Of a DNA stretch of 64,000 nt, positions 35,413 through 44,000 are shown one piece after another. This stretch comes from Longibacter sp051155795 (GTDB lineage Bacteria; Bacteroidota; Rhodothermia; Rhodothermales; Salinibacteraceae): assembly GCF_051155795.1 (NCBI RefSeq), contig NZ_DAXETW010000010.1:13894-77893 (forward strand). Reading direction: 5' to 3'. A program made the position numbers and the translations under genes. A model generated the notes under the pieces. The model did not search any database. It was given only the letters and a program-made list of their open reading frames with translations, and was not told where the DNA came from. Position 1 is the first letter of the stretch. Each line of letters opens with the position of its first letter.

Positions 35413-37137
35413 CTACGCCGGGCGCCGGCTCTGAAGCCAGGCATCGAATTGGTCGAGCGTTTTCGCGTTCAGGCAGTGCTCCGCCGTGAGCCATCCCTTC
35501 CGCGCGACTTCCACACCCCAGCGGACGTTTTCAAGCTCTGCCATGGCGTGCGCATCCGGATTGATGGAGATAAGGACGCCGCGGTCGATCGCGGATCGGA
35601 TGTAGCGCCAGTCGATATCGAGCCGGTACGGGTTGGCGTTCAACTCGATGGCGACGTTGTGCTTCGCGCAGGCGTCGATGACGCGATCGTGGTCGATCTT
35701 GTAGCCTTCACGGACCAGGAGGAGGCGTCCTGTCGGGTGTCCAAGGATCGTGGTATACGGGTTTTCGACGGCGGTGATGATCCGGCTCGTGGCTTCTTCA
35801 ACCGCCATATTGAACCCGGAATGAACGCTCGCCACGACGAAGTCGAACGAGGCTAGAACGTCGTCCTCGTAGTCGAGTGACCCGTCCGCGAGGATGTCGC
35901 TTTCCACGCCGGAGAAAATGCGGAAGTCCGAGCCCTTGTCCGACGCGAAGCTCTCGTTCATAGACGCGATCTCGGACTGCTGGCGTCGTACTTCGTCCGG
36001 TTTCATACCGCTTGCGACCTGCAGCGACTGGCTGTGATCGCAGATCCCGAAATACGACAGGCCCATCGAGCGGGCTTTCTCCGCCATCTGCTGGAGCGAG
36101 TGGGATCCGTCGCTATAGGTGGAATGGTTGTGGACGGTTCCGTTCAGGTCCCCGACCGTGATGAGATTTGGTAGCCGTCCGTCACGGGCTGCTGCCCATT
36201 CGCCCTGACCTTCGCGGAGTTCGGGCGGAATGACGGGCGTCCCGGCCGTCTTGAACACATCGGTTTCCTCTGCGCACGGGTTCGGCTTCCCATGTTCATC
36301 GAGGAAAGCCTGGACGTGGTCCTCATTTCCCGTGGTGCGCCACAGCGTCGACCCGAATGCGTCCGGCGTACAGACGAAGAGTCGGAGTGTGAGACCGTTC
36401 GCCAGCGGGGACTCGACGACGGCATCGGCAAGGTCAGATGAGGACTGTACGGTCACTTCATCCGGATCGAATGGCGCCGAATCATCGGCTCCGAGGAGAA
36501 TCCGGGCGACGTGATCCGTCCCGTGCTCGGTCGACACCAGCATGTCGATGGTGGAAACGGTCTCCAGCTTCCGGCGAAGGTCGCCGGTGAACACGATCCG
36601 ATCAACGTCGCCAGTGCCAGACAGGATGTCGTGAGCCTCTCGTGCAGTACGGAGTGCATCCGCGTACCGCTGGCGCTGGCTGTAGGCGCGAAGGAGCGCC
36701 ACATTCTCGATGATGTTTTCCTGCGTTTTCTTTCCGAAGCCGCTGAGGGATCGGACGCGGTCACCGCGAGCGGCGTCGTCGAGTTCGTCAAGAGCGGTGA
36801 TGCCGAGTTCCTGCCAGAGGGCACGAACCTTCTTTGTGCCGAGACCCTTAACCTTGAGAACGTCGAGGAGACCGGTCGGGACGGCACTCAGCAGTTCGTC
36901 GCGAAGGTCGAAGGAGCCGCGCTGCGTGAGTTCCTCGATCTGTTGGGAGAGTCCGTCCCCGACGCCGTCGACGGAGGTCAGCTGGTTTGATTCGAGGAGA
37001 TCCGTGACCGACGCGTCGAGCCCGCGGATGGTGCGCGCGGCGCGTCCGAACGCATTCGCGCGATACGGATTGCCGCCGGTGAGCTCGATGAGGTCTCCCG
37101 TCTCACGAAGGGCGCTGGCGATCTCCTTGTTGGTCAT
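35413..37137 (-). CDS. polX: PolX-like protein (HhH/Pol-beta-type domain plus PHP phosphoesterase)
   Basis: A 574-residue protein. Order: helix-hairpin-helix 8-kDa-like region (about 1-150, SVDGVGDGLSQQIEEL and VKGLGTKKVRALW), polymerase-beta-like domain (about 150-320), PHP domain (about 335-570) with VHNHSTYSDG and ICDHSQ metal motifs. The nucleotidyltransferase site reads GDLRRKLETVSTID, so the first of the two catalytic Asp is Thr196; only Asp198 remains. Polymerase activity is therefore doubtful, while the PHP 3'-5' exonuclease or AP-endonuclease activity may persist. The ATG at 37137 is chosen because the HhH fold starts there. Confidence 0.85.
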   Translation of the reverse strand: MTNKEIASALRETGDLIELTGGNPYRANAFGRAARTIRGLDASVTDLLESNQLTSVDGVGDGLSQQIEELTQRGSFDLRDELLSAVPTGLLDVLKVKGLGTKKVRALWQELGITALDELDDAARGDRVRSLSGFGKKTQENIIENVALLRAYSQRQRYADALRTAREAHDILSGTGDVDRIVFTGDLRRKLETVSTIDMLVSTEHGTDHVARILLGADDSAPFDPDEVTVQSSSDLADAVVESPLANGLTLRLFVCTPDAFGSTLWRTTGNEDHVQAFLDEHGKPNPCAEETDVFKTAGTPVIPPELREGQGEWAAARDGRLPNLITVGDLNGTVHNHSTYSDGSHSLQQMAEKARSMGLSYFGICDHSQSLQVASGMKPDEVRRQQSEIASMNESFASDKGSDFRIFSGVESDILADGSLDYEDDVLASFDFVVASVHSGFNMAVEEATSRIITAVENPYTTILGHPTGRLLLVREGYKIDHDRVIDACAKHNVAIELNANPYRLDIDWRYIRSAIDRGVLISINPDAHAMAELENVRWGVEVARKGWLTAEHCLNAKTLDQFDAWLQSRRPA

Positions 37138-37283
37138 GCGGTCAGAGCGTGTGTGTGGCGAAGATGATGAGCGAGGAACGGGGCATGTATCCGTCGCAAT
37201 GGCGGTCATGCGAGCAATTGTTCGCGGCGTACAACGGTTCCCCTTCATCGGCCGGTCGCCGTGGCGGTCCACGTTACGATCGG

Positions 37284-37321
37284 CCCGAGGGGTCGGATCT
37301 AACCCGAGCGGTCGGATCTAA
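37284..37321. repeat. 19-bp tandem duplication upstream of the S41 protease
   Basis: CCCGAGGGGTCGGATCTAA (37284-37302) is followed directly by CCCGAGCGGTCGGATCTAA (37303-37321), one mismatch. It lies in the 264-bp gap between the divergent polX-like and S41 genes, 80 bp before the latter. Confidence 0.85.
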
Positions 37322-37401
37322 AGGGCCCGCGGTTGGGTTACGCAACCAGACCGTGCCGAAGCCTCTCGGCTGCCATCTATTCCTCCTTTTCTATCCTGCG
37401 A

Positions 37402-39066
37402 ATGCAGCGCACCGTTCTTCTCGGGCTCGCAAGTCTCGTTCTTCTCAGCGGCGGAATCCTCGGGGGGATCTGGCTGAGCCAGGCGAAAATCGCCCGGCAA
37501 ACACCCGATGAATACCGCCTCGTGGAGGAAGCCGTTCAAGCGGCGGAAACGGCCTACGTCGACTCCGTATCGCGAGACCGATTGTCGGAGTATGCCATCG
37601 AAGGCTTTCTCGGTTCGCTCGATCCCCATTCCGTGTACATCGATGCGGATCGGATGCAGGCGGTTCGCGAGCAGTTCAACGCCTCGTTCGAAGGGATTGG
37701 CGTCACATACGAATTGATCGACGGTCCCGCAGAGCGGGACACCATCGGCGTTCTGTCTGTCCTGCCCGAGGGACCCAGCGAGGAGGCAGGCGTCTGGGCC
37801 GGGGATCGAATCGTGGCCATCGACGGGGCCTCCGCGGTTGGTTTAAACCACGAGGAGATCCAGGATCGGCTGAAGGGGCCCGAAGGGTCAACCGTGAAGG
37901 TGACGCTCCGCCGTCCGGGACGCGGCGAACCGGTGCAGGTGTTGATTACGCGCGACGACGTGCCGATCGCAACGCTTGACGCGGCTTACATGCTGGACGG
38001 GATGACCGGCTACATCAAGATCAACCGGTTTGCGCAGACGACGTATCGGGAGTTTTCAAATGCGCTACGTATCCTCGACGACCGCGGCATGAATCGGCTC
38101 GTTCTTGATCTAAGGGGAAATGCCGGAGGGTACATGCAGATGGCCGAACGGGTGGCCGACGAGTTTCTGAAGGAAGGCCAAGTCATCGTCTCTGCCCGCA
38201 GCCGCCACCAGGAGTACACGCAGACGGCCCGGGCAAGCGGAGGCGGGGCGTTCGAGGATCGTCCGCTTACCGTGCTCGTGGATGAGCACTCCGCCTCCGC
38301 CAGCGAAATCGTAGCCGGTGCGCTTCAGGATCACGACCGTGCCCTCATTATCGGCAGGAGAACCTTCGGCAAAGGCCTTGTACAGCGCGAGTTTCAATTG
38401 AGCGACGGAAGCGGCCTTCGCGTGACGATCGCTCGCTTTTACACGCCGACCGGCCGTCTGATTCAGACGGATTATGCGGATGGACGTCGGGATTATTATG
38501 CACAGAAAGCACGTCGTCTCGACCGCGACACGGTGCGGACCCGCCAGGCGCTCGTCGCTTCGACGCCGGACTCGCTCCAGTACCGGACGGATGCGGGTCG
38601 TATTGTGCTTGGTGGGGGCGGCATCGTGCCCGATCATATCGTACCCCCCGATACGGCGCTGCATCCGTTCATTGGTGATGTCATGCGGTTGGGGGTGCTG
38701 AGAGACTTCGCCCGTGCCTGGGTCGACGAGCGCTCGATCGAGTTGCGAGACGAATGGAAGGGGGACCCGGACGGGTTCGCCTCCAGCTATCGCGTTCCGG
38801 GCACCGCATTCCCTGCGCTGGTTCAGTTTGCGCGGAGTCGTGGAATCCAGGCATCCGTTGCGTCGGCGGGGGATGCCGACGGGGATGGCGTGAATCCAGC
38901 CGTGGAGCGATATGCGGAATCCCTGTTGAAGAGCTATGCCGGGCGCCGCCTCTTTGGCACCGAGATGTGGGTGCGCGTCCGCAACCAACTTGATCCGGTT
39001 GTGGAGGAGGCACGCCGGTCGTGGGGCGATGCGGAATTGCTGGCTGCCCGGTATCCCGTGCGGTGA
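37402..39066 (+). CDS. S41-family C-terminal processing peptidase
   Basis: A 554-residue exported serine protease. An N-terminal signal or anchor helix (about 5-25) is followed by a PDZ domain (about 95-185, SFEGIGVTYELID, VLPEGPSEEAG) and the S41 core. The catalytic Ser lies in HSASASEIVAGAL (about 296-308) and the general base Lys324 in RTFGKGLVQ. The C-terminal 150 residues include an Asp-rich DADGDGVN turn. Acts in the periplasm on protein C-termini. The ATG at 37402 begins the signal peptide. Confidence 0.93.
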   Translation: MQRTVLLGLASLVLLSGGILGGIWLSQAKIARQTPDEYRLVEEAVQAAETAYVDSVSRDRLSEYAIEGFLGSLDPHSVYIDADRMQAVREQFNASFEGIGVTYELIDGPAERDTIGVLSVLPEGPSEEAGVWAGDRIVAIDGASAVGLNHEEIQDRLKGPEGSTVKVTLRRPGRGEPVQVLITRDDVPIATLDAAYMLDGMTGYIKINRFAQTTYREFSNALRILDDRGMNRLVLDLRGNAGGYMQMAERVADEFLKEGQVIVSARSRHQEYTQTARASGGGAFEDRPLTVLVDEHSASASEIVAGALQDHDRALIIGRRTFGKGLVQREFQLSDGSGLRVTIARFYTPTGRLIQTDYADGRRDYYAQKARRLDRDTVRTRQALVASTPDSLQYRTDAGRIVLGGGGIVPDHIVPPDTALHPFIGDVMRLGVLRDFARAWVDERSIELRDEWKGDPDGFASSYRVPGTAFPALVQFARSRGIQASVASAGDADGDGVNPAVERYAESLLKSYAGRRLFGTEMWVRVRNQLDPVVEEARRSWGDAELLAARYPVR

Positions 39067-39199
39067 GCCGGGAGCGACGCTACGTCTCTCGAGCCGTCGG
39101 ACGGGGGCCAAACGGCGGTTAACAGGATCTGAATACGATTTTCGAATTGGGCTAGAGCCGACGTTTACAGGTGATAGGACGTTCGGTGCAGCGGTAATA

Positions 39200-39236
39200 G
39201 CCTCCCAGCGTTCTGGGTGAATGCAGGGTGGGAGGC
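39200..39236 (+). other. Two mutually exclusive hairpins
   Basis: GCCTCCCA (39200-39207) pairs perfectly with TGGGAGGC (39229-39236). A shorter CCCAG-CGTT-CTGGG hairpin (39204-39217) shares bases with it, so only one can form at a time. Located 134 bases after the S41 protease stop; no T tract. Confidence 0.5.
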
Positions 39237-39472
39237 CGTGCCGAGCGCGCGTCGGCGACGATGGATGGCGTCGTTCGACGGGTCTACTCCTTGCTTTTCG
39301 ACCGAATGGACGGTTGATTTCCGAAAGAATGGACGAAGGTAAACGAAAAGTGCCTGCCTGCCGCCTCGGGACTTGCGTATGGATGCGATGTTTGTGTACG
39401 TATATAATCGTCGTCGGATCGCTCGCGTAACGCACCTGTGAGCGACAGCAGCATGAGCGGCGTCGATGGTTT

Positions 39473-39501
39473 TTGACACGTTGGCTTCCTGCGTGTATAT
39501 T
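39473..39501 (+). promoter_or_regulatory. Near-consensus sigma-70 promoter with no gene close downstream
   Basis: TTGACA (39473-39478), exactly 17 bases, then TATATT (39496-39501). The nearest coding start on this strand is exbB, 449 bases downstream. Either exbB has a long leader or a non-coding RNA starts near 39508. Confidence 0.5.
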
Positions 39502-39949
39502 GGTTGGCTGTGATGCCAATCTGATATTGTGTCGCTGGCTGACGGCGGTGATTCGGGCGTCTACTGAGGTCTACAGATGCCGCGATCGGTACCCACACCT
39601 GCCGGAACGCCGAGTGTCGATGAGACGGATGGCACGTAATGCCGGGCCGGAGCGGTTGTGCGCTTGCTACCGTGAGCGCGTTGGCCCCCTAACGTCATCC
39701 TGTTGTATTCTGTATTCAGCGTCATCCCGTTCTATTCATTGCCGCCGAGGCATCCACCGTCGGAGCGTACTCACCCAAGCAGCCCGCTCCGTCTACGTGG
39801 ATCCACACGGCTGACGACGGCACACCGGTCGATGCGCCCCGCGCAAACCGCGTGCCCGATGCATCCCCAGGCCGGGCCTGCTTCAGGCGCCGCGCTTTTG
39901 ATCGCTTCGACTGCACATTGCAACTGACCCCACTGAGGAAAAGCCACCT

Positions 39950-40696
39950 ATGGTGATTTTGAATAAGTTGACGGTTACGCTCCTTCTGATGCTGCCCCAG
40001 CAGAGCGGCGGAGGAAGCCCCATCAATGCTCTCGTCGAGCGTTTTAACGAGGGCGGCGGCTGGATGTGGCCGGTGCTCATCTGCCTGATCATCGGCCTCG
40101 CCATCGCGTTTGAGCGGATCATCTCCCTCAATCGCGCGGACATCAACACCCGCGACTTCCTTCAGCGCGTTCGCGTGGCCCTCGACGAAGGCGGCATTCC
40201 GGCGGCGGAGGAGGAGTGCGCGAATACGCGCGGTCCCGTTGCCTCGGTCTTCCAGGCCGGTCTTCTTCGTGCCGACGAAGGCATCGAGGCGGTCGAGAAA
40301 GCTGTCGTGTCCTACGGTTCCATCGAGATGAGCTTCCTGGAGCGCGGCCTTGTCTGGCTGTCGCTCTTTATTAGCGTCGCGCCCATGCTCGGCTTCCTGG
40401 GGACGGTGATCGGAATGATCCAGGCCTTCGACGCCATTGAGAACGCCGGTGACATTTCGCCGCGACTCGTGGCCGGTGGTATTAAGGTCGCACTGCTGAC
40501 GACCGCCTTCGGTCTGATCGTGGCCGTGATCCTGCAGTTCTTCTACAACTACGCCGTGTCGAAAATCGACCGGATTGTGGCGGAGATGGAGGACGCTTCG
40601 ATCGAGCTTATCGACGCCCTCGTGCTCCTACGCGAAGGCCGCAAGGTAAGTGGCGACGAGAAAGCCATTCCGGAAAACGTCGGTGGGGGTAAGTAA
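39950..40696 (+). CDS. exbB: MotA/TolQ/ExbB proton channel family protein
   Basis: A 248-residue inner-membrane protein with three helices. The conserved channel segment SVAPMLGFLGTVIGMIQAFDAI is near residue 145. With the two ExbD proteins downstream it forms a proton-driven motor that energises outer-membrane transport through TonB, or a Tol-like system. An N-terminal hydrophobic segment may be a signal sequence or extra helix. Confidence 0.93.
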   Translation: MVILNKLTVTLLLMLPQQSGGGSPINALVERFNEGGGWMWPVLICLIIGLAIAFERIISLNRADINTRDFLQRVRVALDEGGIPAAEEECANTRGPVASVFQAGLLRADEGIEAVEKAVVSYGSIEMSFLERGLVWLSLFISVAPMLGFLGTVIGMIQAFDAIENAGDISPRLVAGGIKVALLTTAFGLIVAVILQFFYNYAVSKIDRIVAEMEDASIELIDALVLLREGRKVSGDEKAIPENVGGGK

Positions 40697-40819
40697 CCCA
40701 GTTGCTGCGCACGCCGATCGGGCCGGTCGCTCCGGCCCGGTCTCGCTGCGCCCTGGACTCGCTCCGGCGGGCCCTCCGACCTTTATCGCTGCACCTGTCA
40801 CCGACACCCCTCTGTTCTC

Positions 40820-41101
40820 ATGGGAAGCAATTCCGTCGTCCTCCCCATCGCAATTTACCTTGCGATCGGGATCACTGGCCTTAGCCTCCTTGCCCTCGTC
40901 GGGTTCGGCATCCGAAACCTGACCTACGGAAAGGTGGAGCCGCTCACGATGGGCGCCATCGCGGTTCCCTTCGTTGTGCTTGGCATCCTGTTCATTGCGA
41001 TGCCCACGGCGGCTGAAGCCGGCATCATGACGCTGATCATTATGTTTGCCCTCAGCCTTCTTGGCCTGGTTTACACCGGCGTGAAGAACCTGATCTGGTA
41101 G
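40820..41101 (+). CDS. Small three-helix membrane protein in the exb cluster
   Basis: A 93-residue, almost entirely hydrophobic protein with three predicted helices (about 8-30, 43-60, 67-88) and the polar segment RNLTYGKVEP between the first two. No family recognised. Its place between exbB and two exbD genes, in the same direction, suggests an accessory or assembly factor for the ExbBD motor. Confidence 0.75.
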   Translation: MGSNSVVLPIAIYLAIGITGLSLLALVGFGIRNLTYGKVEPLTMGAIAVPFVVLGILFIAMPTAAEAGIMTLIIMFALSLLGLVYTGVKNLIW

Positions 41102-41185
41102 CGCACCGACGCTGCCTTCTACCTCGGCGCTCCGGTATACTCCGGGGCGCACGCCGCCACGTTTCACTGTGCCCCGATTACAACC

Positions 41186-41791
41186 ATGCCTGGACTGCTC
41201 GATAAACGACGCGAGGGCCGGGATGATGTGGAGATCCCGACCGCCTCAATGGCGGACATCGCGTTCCTCCTCCTCATCTTCTTCCTCGTCACCACGACGA
41301 TCAATGTCGATACCGGCATTGGTATGACGCTTCCGCCGAAGCTTGACCAGGAACAGCAGCCGCCCCCAGTGAAGGAGCGGAACCTGTTCAAGATCCTGGT
41401 CAACTCGCAGGGCGACGTACTGATTGAAGGCGAGCTCGCCTCCCTCAACCAGATCCGCGACCGCGTCAAGGAACAGGTCCTTAACTACGGTGATAACCCG
41501 GACCTGTCCGAAAGTCCCGATAAGTCGGTCGTCTCGATCAAGACCGATGCCCAGACGCCGTACCGGATTTACGTCCAAGCGCTTGACGAAGTCATGATGG
41601 GCTACCGAGACATCTATGATAGCGTTGCCCGGTCTGGACAGACGCAAACGGGTGAGCGCGTCCTCGAACAGACCTATCCAAGCTATCAGGAATACCGGAC
41701 GGGTCTTGAACCGGAAGAGGAAGACAAGATTCGCGAAGCCATCCCGCGCAATATCTCGATCGCGGAGCCGGATCTCGGGGACGAGCAGTAA
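41186..41791 (+). CDS. exbD: ExbD/TolR-family biopolymer transport protein (first copy)
   Basis: A 201-residue protein with one N-terminal helix and a periplasmic domain. The helix has the ExbD pattern MADIAFLLLIFFLVTTTI with the proton-carrying Asp. At 201 residues it is longer than typical ExbD (about 140), due to an insert and a C-terminal tail. Partners with ExbB upstream and the second ExbD. Confidence 0.92.
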   Translation: MPGLLDKRREGRDDVEIPTASMADIAFLLLIFFLVTTTINVDTGIGMTLPPKLDQEQQPPPVKERNLFKILVNSQGDVLIEGELASLNQIRDRVKEQVLNYGDNPDLSESPDKSVVSIKTDAQTPYRIYVQALDEVMMGYRDIYDSVARSGQTQTGERVLEQTYPSYQEYRTGLEPEEEDKIREAIPRNISIAEPDLGDEQ

Positions 41792-41850
41792 CGCCCTCCG
41801 AGTCTGAGTCCCGGTTTCGCCGCTCGATACGCACCTACGCCCCAGACGAT

Positions 41851-42306
41851 ATGCCGTCCTCACACTTTCAAAAACGATCCGCCAACACGGAGCCGGGCTT
41901 TACGACGGCCTCCCTGCCGGATATCGTTTTCATGCTCCTGATCTTCTTCATGGTCTCGACCGTGCTGCGGGAGACAGATCTTAAGGTCCAGACCCAGCTG
42001 CCGTCCGCGGAAGCCCTGACGAAGATCGATCAGAAGCGACTTATCTCGGCCGTCCATATTGGACCGATCAAGCAGGGCGAGAAGAAGGGCCAGACGGCCG
42101 TTCAGATCGACGATGCTCTGATCGAGAACACCTCCGCCATTCGAAACATCATGTATGGCAAGCTCCAGGAGCAGCCGAAGCTGATCGTTTCGATGAAGGT
42201 CGACCGCGAGTCGCAGATGAAGATCGTGAATGAGGTTCAGCAGGAACTCCGCGAAGCGGGCACCCTGCGAATCAACTACTCGTCGACGCGACAAAGACCG
42301 AGATAA
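41851..42306 (+). CDS. exbD: ExbD/TolR-family biopolymer transport protein (second copy)
   Basis: A 151-residue ExbD with the helix PDIVFMLLIFFMVSTVL and its Asp, and a standard-length periplasmic domain ending in TLRINYSS. Two different exbD genes in tandem are usual in Bacteroidota and may form a mixed dimer. A clear terminator follows. Confidence 0.92.
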   Translation: MPSSHFQKRSANTEPGFTTASLPDIVFMLLIFFMVSTVLRETDLKVQTQLPSAEALTKIDQKRLISAVHIGPIKQGEKKGQTAVQIDDALIENTSAIRNIMYGKLQEQPKLIVSMKVDRESQMKIVNEVQQELREAGTLRINYSSTRQRPR

Positions 42307-42338
42307 CAGGTCGCGCGCGTCATCAGACTGGATCGGAG

Positions 42339-42368
42339 AAAGCTCTGTCGCTACGGCAGAGCTTTTTT
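42339..42368 (+). terminator. Rho-independent terminator of the exb cluster
   Basis: AAAGCTCTG / CAGAGCTTT stem around a 9-base loop, running into a T6 tract, 32 bases after the second exbD stop. Confidence 0.88.
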
Positions 42369-42534
42369 CGTTCGATATACCGGCGTCAAGCGCTCGCGGA
42401 AATATCTACGAAGGGCGAACGGACCCGCCCCCGACTCGTAGCGCTTGTCCCGCCGGAGCGATGCGCGTCGCCGCGACACCACCGGCGCGCTCCGCCATAT
42501 CGGTTACCCTCAGGATTTTTGCCGCATTGCATCC

Positions 42535-42960
42535 ATGATTCAGCGTATTCAAACCGTTTACCTCGCGCTCGCTGCGGTCGCTCTGGCAGCCACCGGCTTT
42601 TTCCGAGATCCGTGGTCGAGCGACGCCGCCGCCCAACTCGGCTGGTTCGTCCCGGCATTGATCGCAACGCTCGGCCTGTCGGTCCTGGCAGGGGCCGCTG
42701 CCATCGCACTCTACAGCAATCGTAAGCGCCAGCGCTCTGTCGTCATTGGTGCGCAGCTATTGACCGTTCTCTATCTCGTCGTGCTGTATACGGGCTTCTA
42801 CCTCAGCGGTGAACTGGTGCTGCGTACTGGAGACGGGGTGGAGTGGGGGACGACCACCGTCCTGCTTCTCCCGGTTGCCGCATATATTCTTTTCTATCTC
42901 GCCCGCCGCGCCATCACGAGCGATATTGAGCTGGTGAAGTCCATGGATCGCTTGCGCTGA
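42535..42960 (+). CDS. DUF4293 family membrane protein
   Basis: A 141-residue protein with four predicted helices and the family opening MIQRIQTVYLALA. DUF4293 is restricted largely to Bacteroidota and has no known function. The ATG at 42535 is set by that conserved opening; a longer frame upstream is not plausible. Confidence 0.85.
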   Translation: MIQRIQTVYLALAAVALAATGFFRDPWSSDAAAQLGWFVPALIATLGLSVLAGAAAIALYSNRKRQRSVVIGAQLLTVLYLVVLYTGFYLSGELVLRTGDGVEWGTTTVLLLPVAAYILFYLARRAITSDIELVKSMDRLR

Positions 42961-43038
42961 TTGCGCACGCGAATGATTCCGGCGGGCTCACCGCCGGTGC
43001 ACGGCTGGCCCGCCTCTCACGTCTCGACGCCCTGCCCC

Positions 43039-43956
43039 ATGCCGGATGCCCGTTCCCCGCGCGTTCTCCTGATTCTGGCGCTCGGCGTGATCAGTTTTAC
43101 GTTCGCACCTATCCTGGTGCGCTGGGCTGACAATGCGCCCGGACTGGCGATTGCCGCATGGAGGAATGTCTTCGCCGTGCTCCTGCTCGCCCCGGTGGCT
43201 GCAGTTCGCATCCGAGACGAGGTCCGGCGCTTCGACCGGCGTGACGTCCTGCTGATCACCCTGGCGGGCTTTTTCCTGGGGCTGCACTTCATCACCTGGA
43301 TCGAATCGCTCTACCACACGACCGTGGCGAGTGCATCCGTGCTGGTAACCACAAGCCCGATCTTTCTGGCGGCTCTCGGCTTCGTTGTGCTCGGGGAGCG
43401 ACTGGCATGGCGCACGTTGGCTGGCGTGGGTGTCGCCGTCGGAGGAGCCGTCTTGATCGGGTGGGGCGATGCCGCTGCCGGCGTCAACCTGCCCGTATCC
43501 GGAAAGGGCGCGATGTGGGGCAACGGGCTGGCCCTGTCTGCATCCCTGCTGGTGAGCGTCTATCTGCTCATCGGCCGCGTCGTGCGCCAGAAGGTGTCGT
43601 GGCTGGCGTACGTCTTTCCGCTGTACGCCGTCTCCGCTCTGACGACGGTGGTCGCCGCCTGGGGCATGGGAACGCCGCTTCTGGGATATGACCTGGCTTT
43701 CTACGGGCTCTGCGGGGCGATGGCGCTCGGGCCGCAGGTCATCGGCCACGGTGCGTTCAATTACGGGGTCCAGTTCTTGCCCGCCACCCTCGTCGGCATG
43801 CTTGCCCTTCTGGAGCCGGTCGGCGCATCCGCGCTTGCGTTTCTCTTCTTCCGCGAAGTGCCGCCGCTGATCGCTGTCGCGGGCATGCTCATCGTGCTCG
43901 GCGGCGTCAGCCTGGTCGTATGGACGCGTCGCAGCGGCGAACCGGTGGACGCCTGA
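43039..43956 (+). CDS. DMT superfamily transporter (EamA family)
   Basis: A 305-residue inner-membrane protein with ten helices in two EamA repeats. The first repeat has RWADNAPGLAIAAWRNVFA and TTVASASVLVTTSPIF, the second LPATLVGMLALLEPVGAS. Drug/metabolite exporter or amino-acid/nucleotide-sugar carrier; substrate unknown. Start set at the ATG just before the first helix, 78 bases after the DUF4293 stop. Confidence 0.88.
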   Translation: MPDARSPRVLLILALGVISFTFAPILVRWADNAPGLAIAAWRNVFAVLLLAPVAAVRIRDEVRRFDRRDVLLITLAGFFLGLHFITWIESLYHTTVASASVLVTTSPIFLAALGFVVLGERLAWRTLAGVGVAVGGAVLIGWGDAAAGVNLPVSGKGAMWGNGLALSASLLVSVYLLIGRVVRQKVSWLAYVFPLYAVSALTTVVAAWGMGTPLLGYDLAFYGLCGAMALGPQVIGHGAFNYGVQFLPATLVGMLALLEPVGASALAFLFFREVPPLIAVAGMLIVLGGVSLVVWTRRSGEPVDA

Positions 43957-44000
43957 TAAGCATCAGGCCACCGGCTCGGTACACGCGTCGTGCCGATGTG

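Larger units (their letters stand above)
39067..39949. other. Large non-coding gap between the S41 protease and exbB
   Basis: About 880 bases with no convincing protein gene. It is locally AT-rich (GTACGTATATAATCG near 39396) and contains nested hairpins at 39200-39236 and a near-consensus promoter at 39473-39501. Frames of 60-110 codons here are Arg/Cys-rich and look like noise. The length and promoter leave room for a small RNA or a long exbB leader. Confidence 0.55.

Noticed and set aside
39473..39814. A 113-codon frame in the 39 kb gap
   Set aside because: Cys/Arg-rich, starts inside the promoter-like element, no family features.
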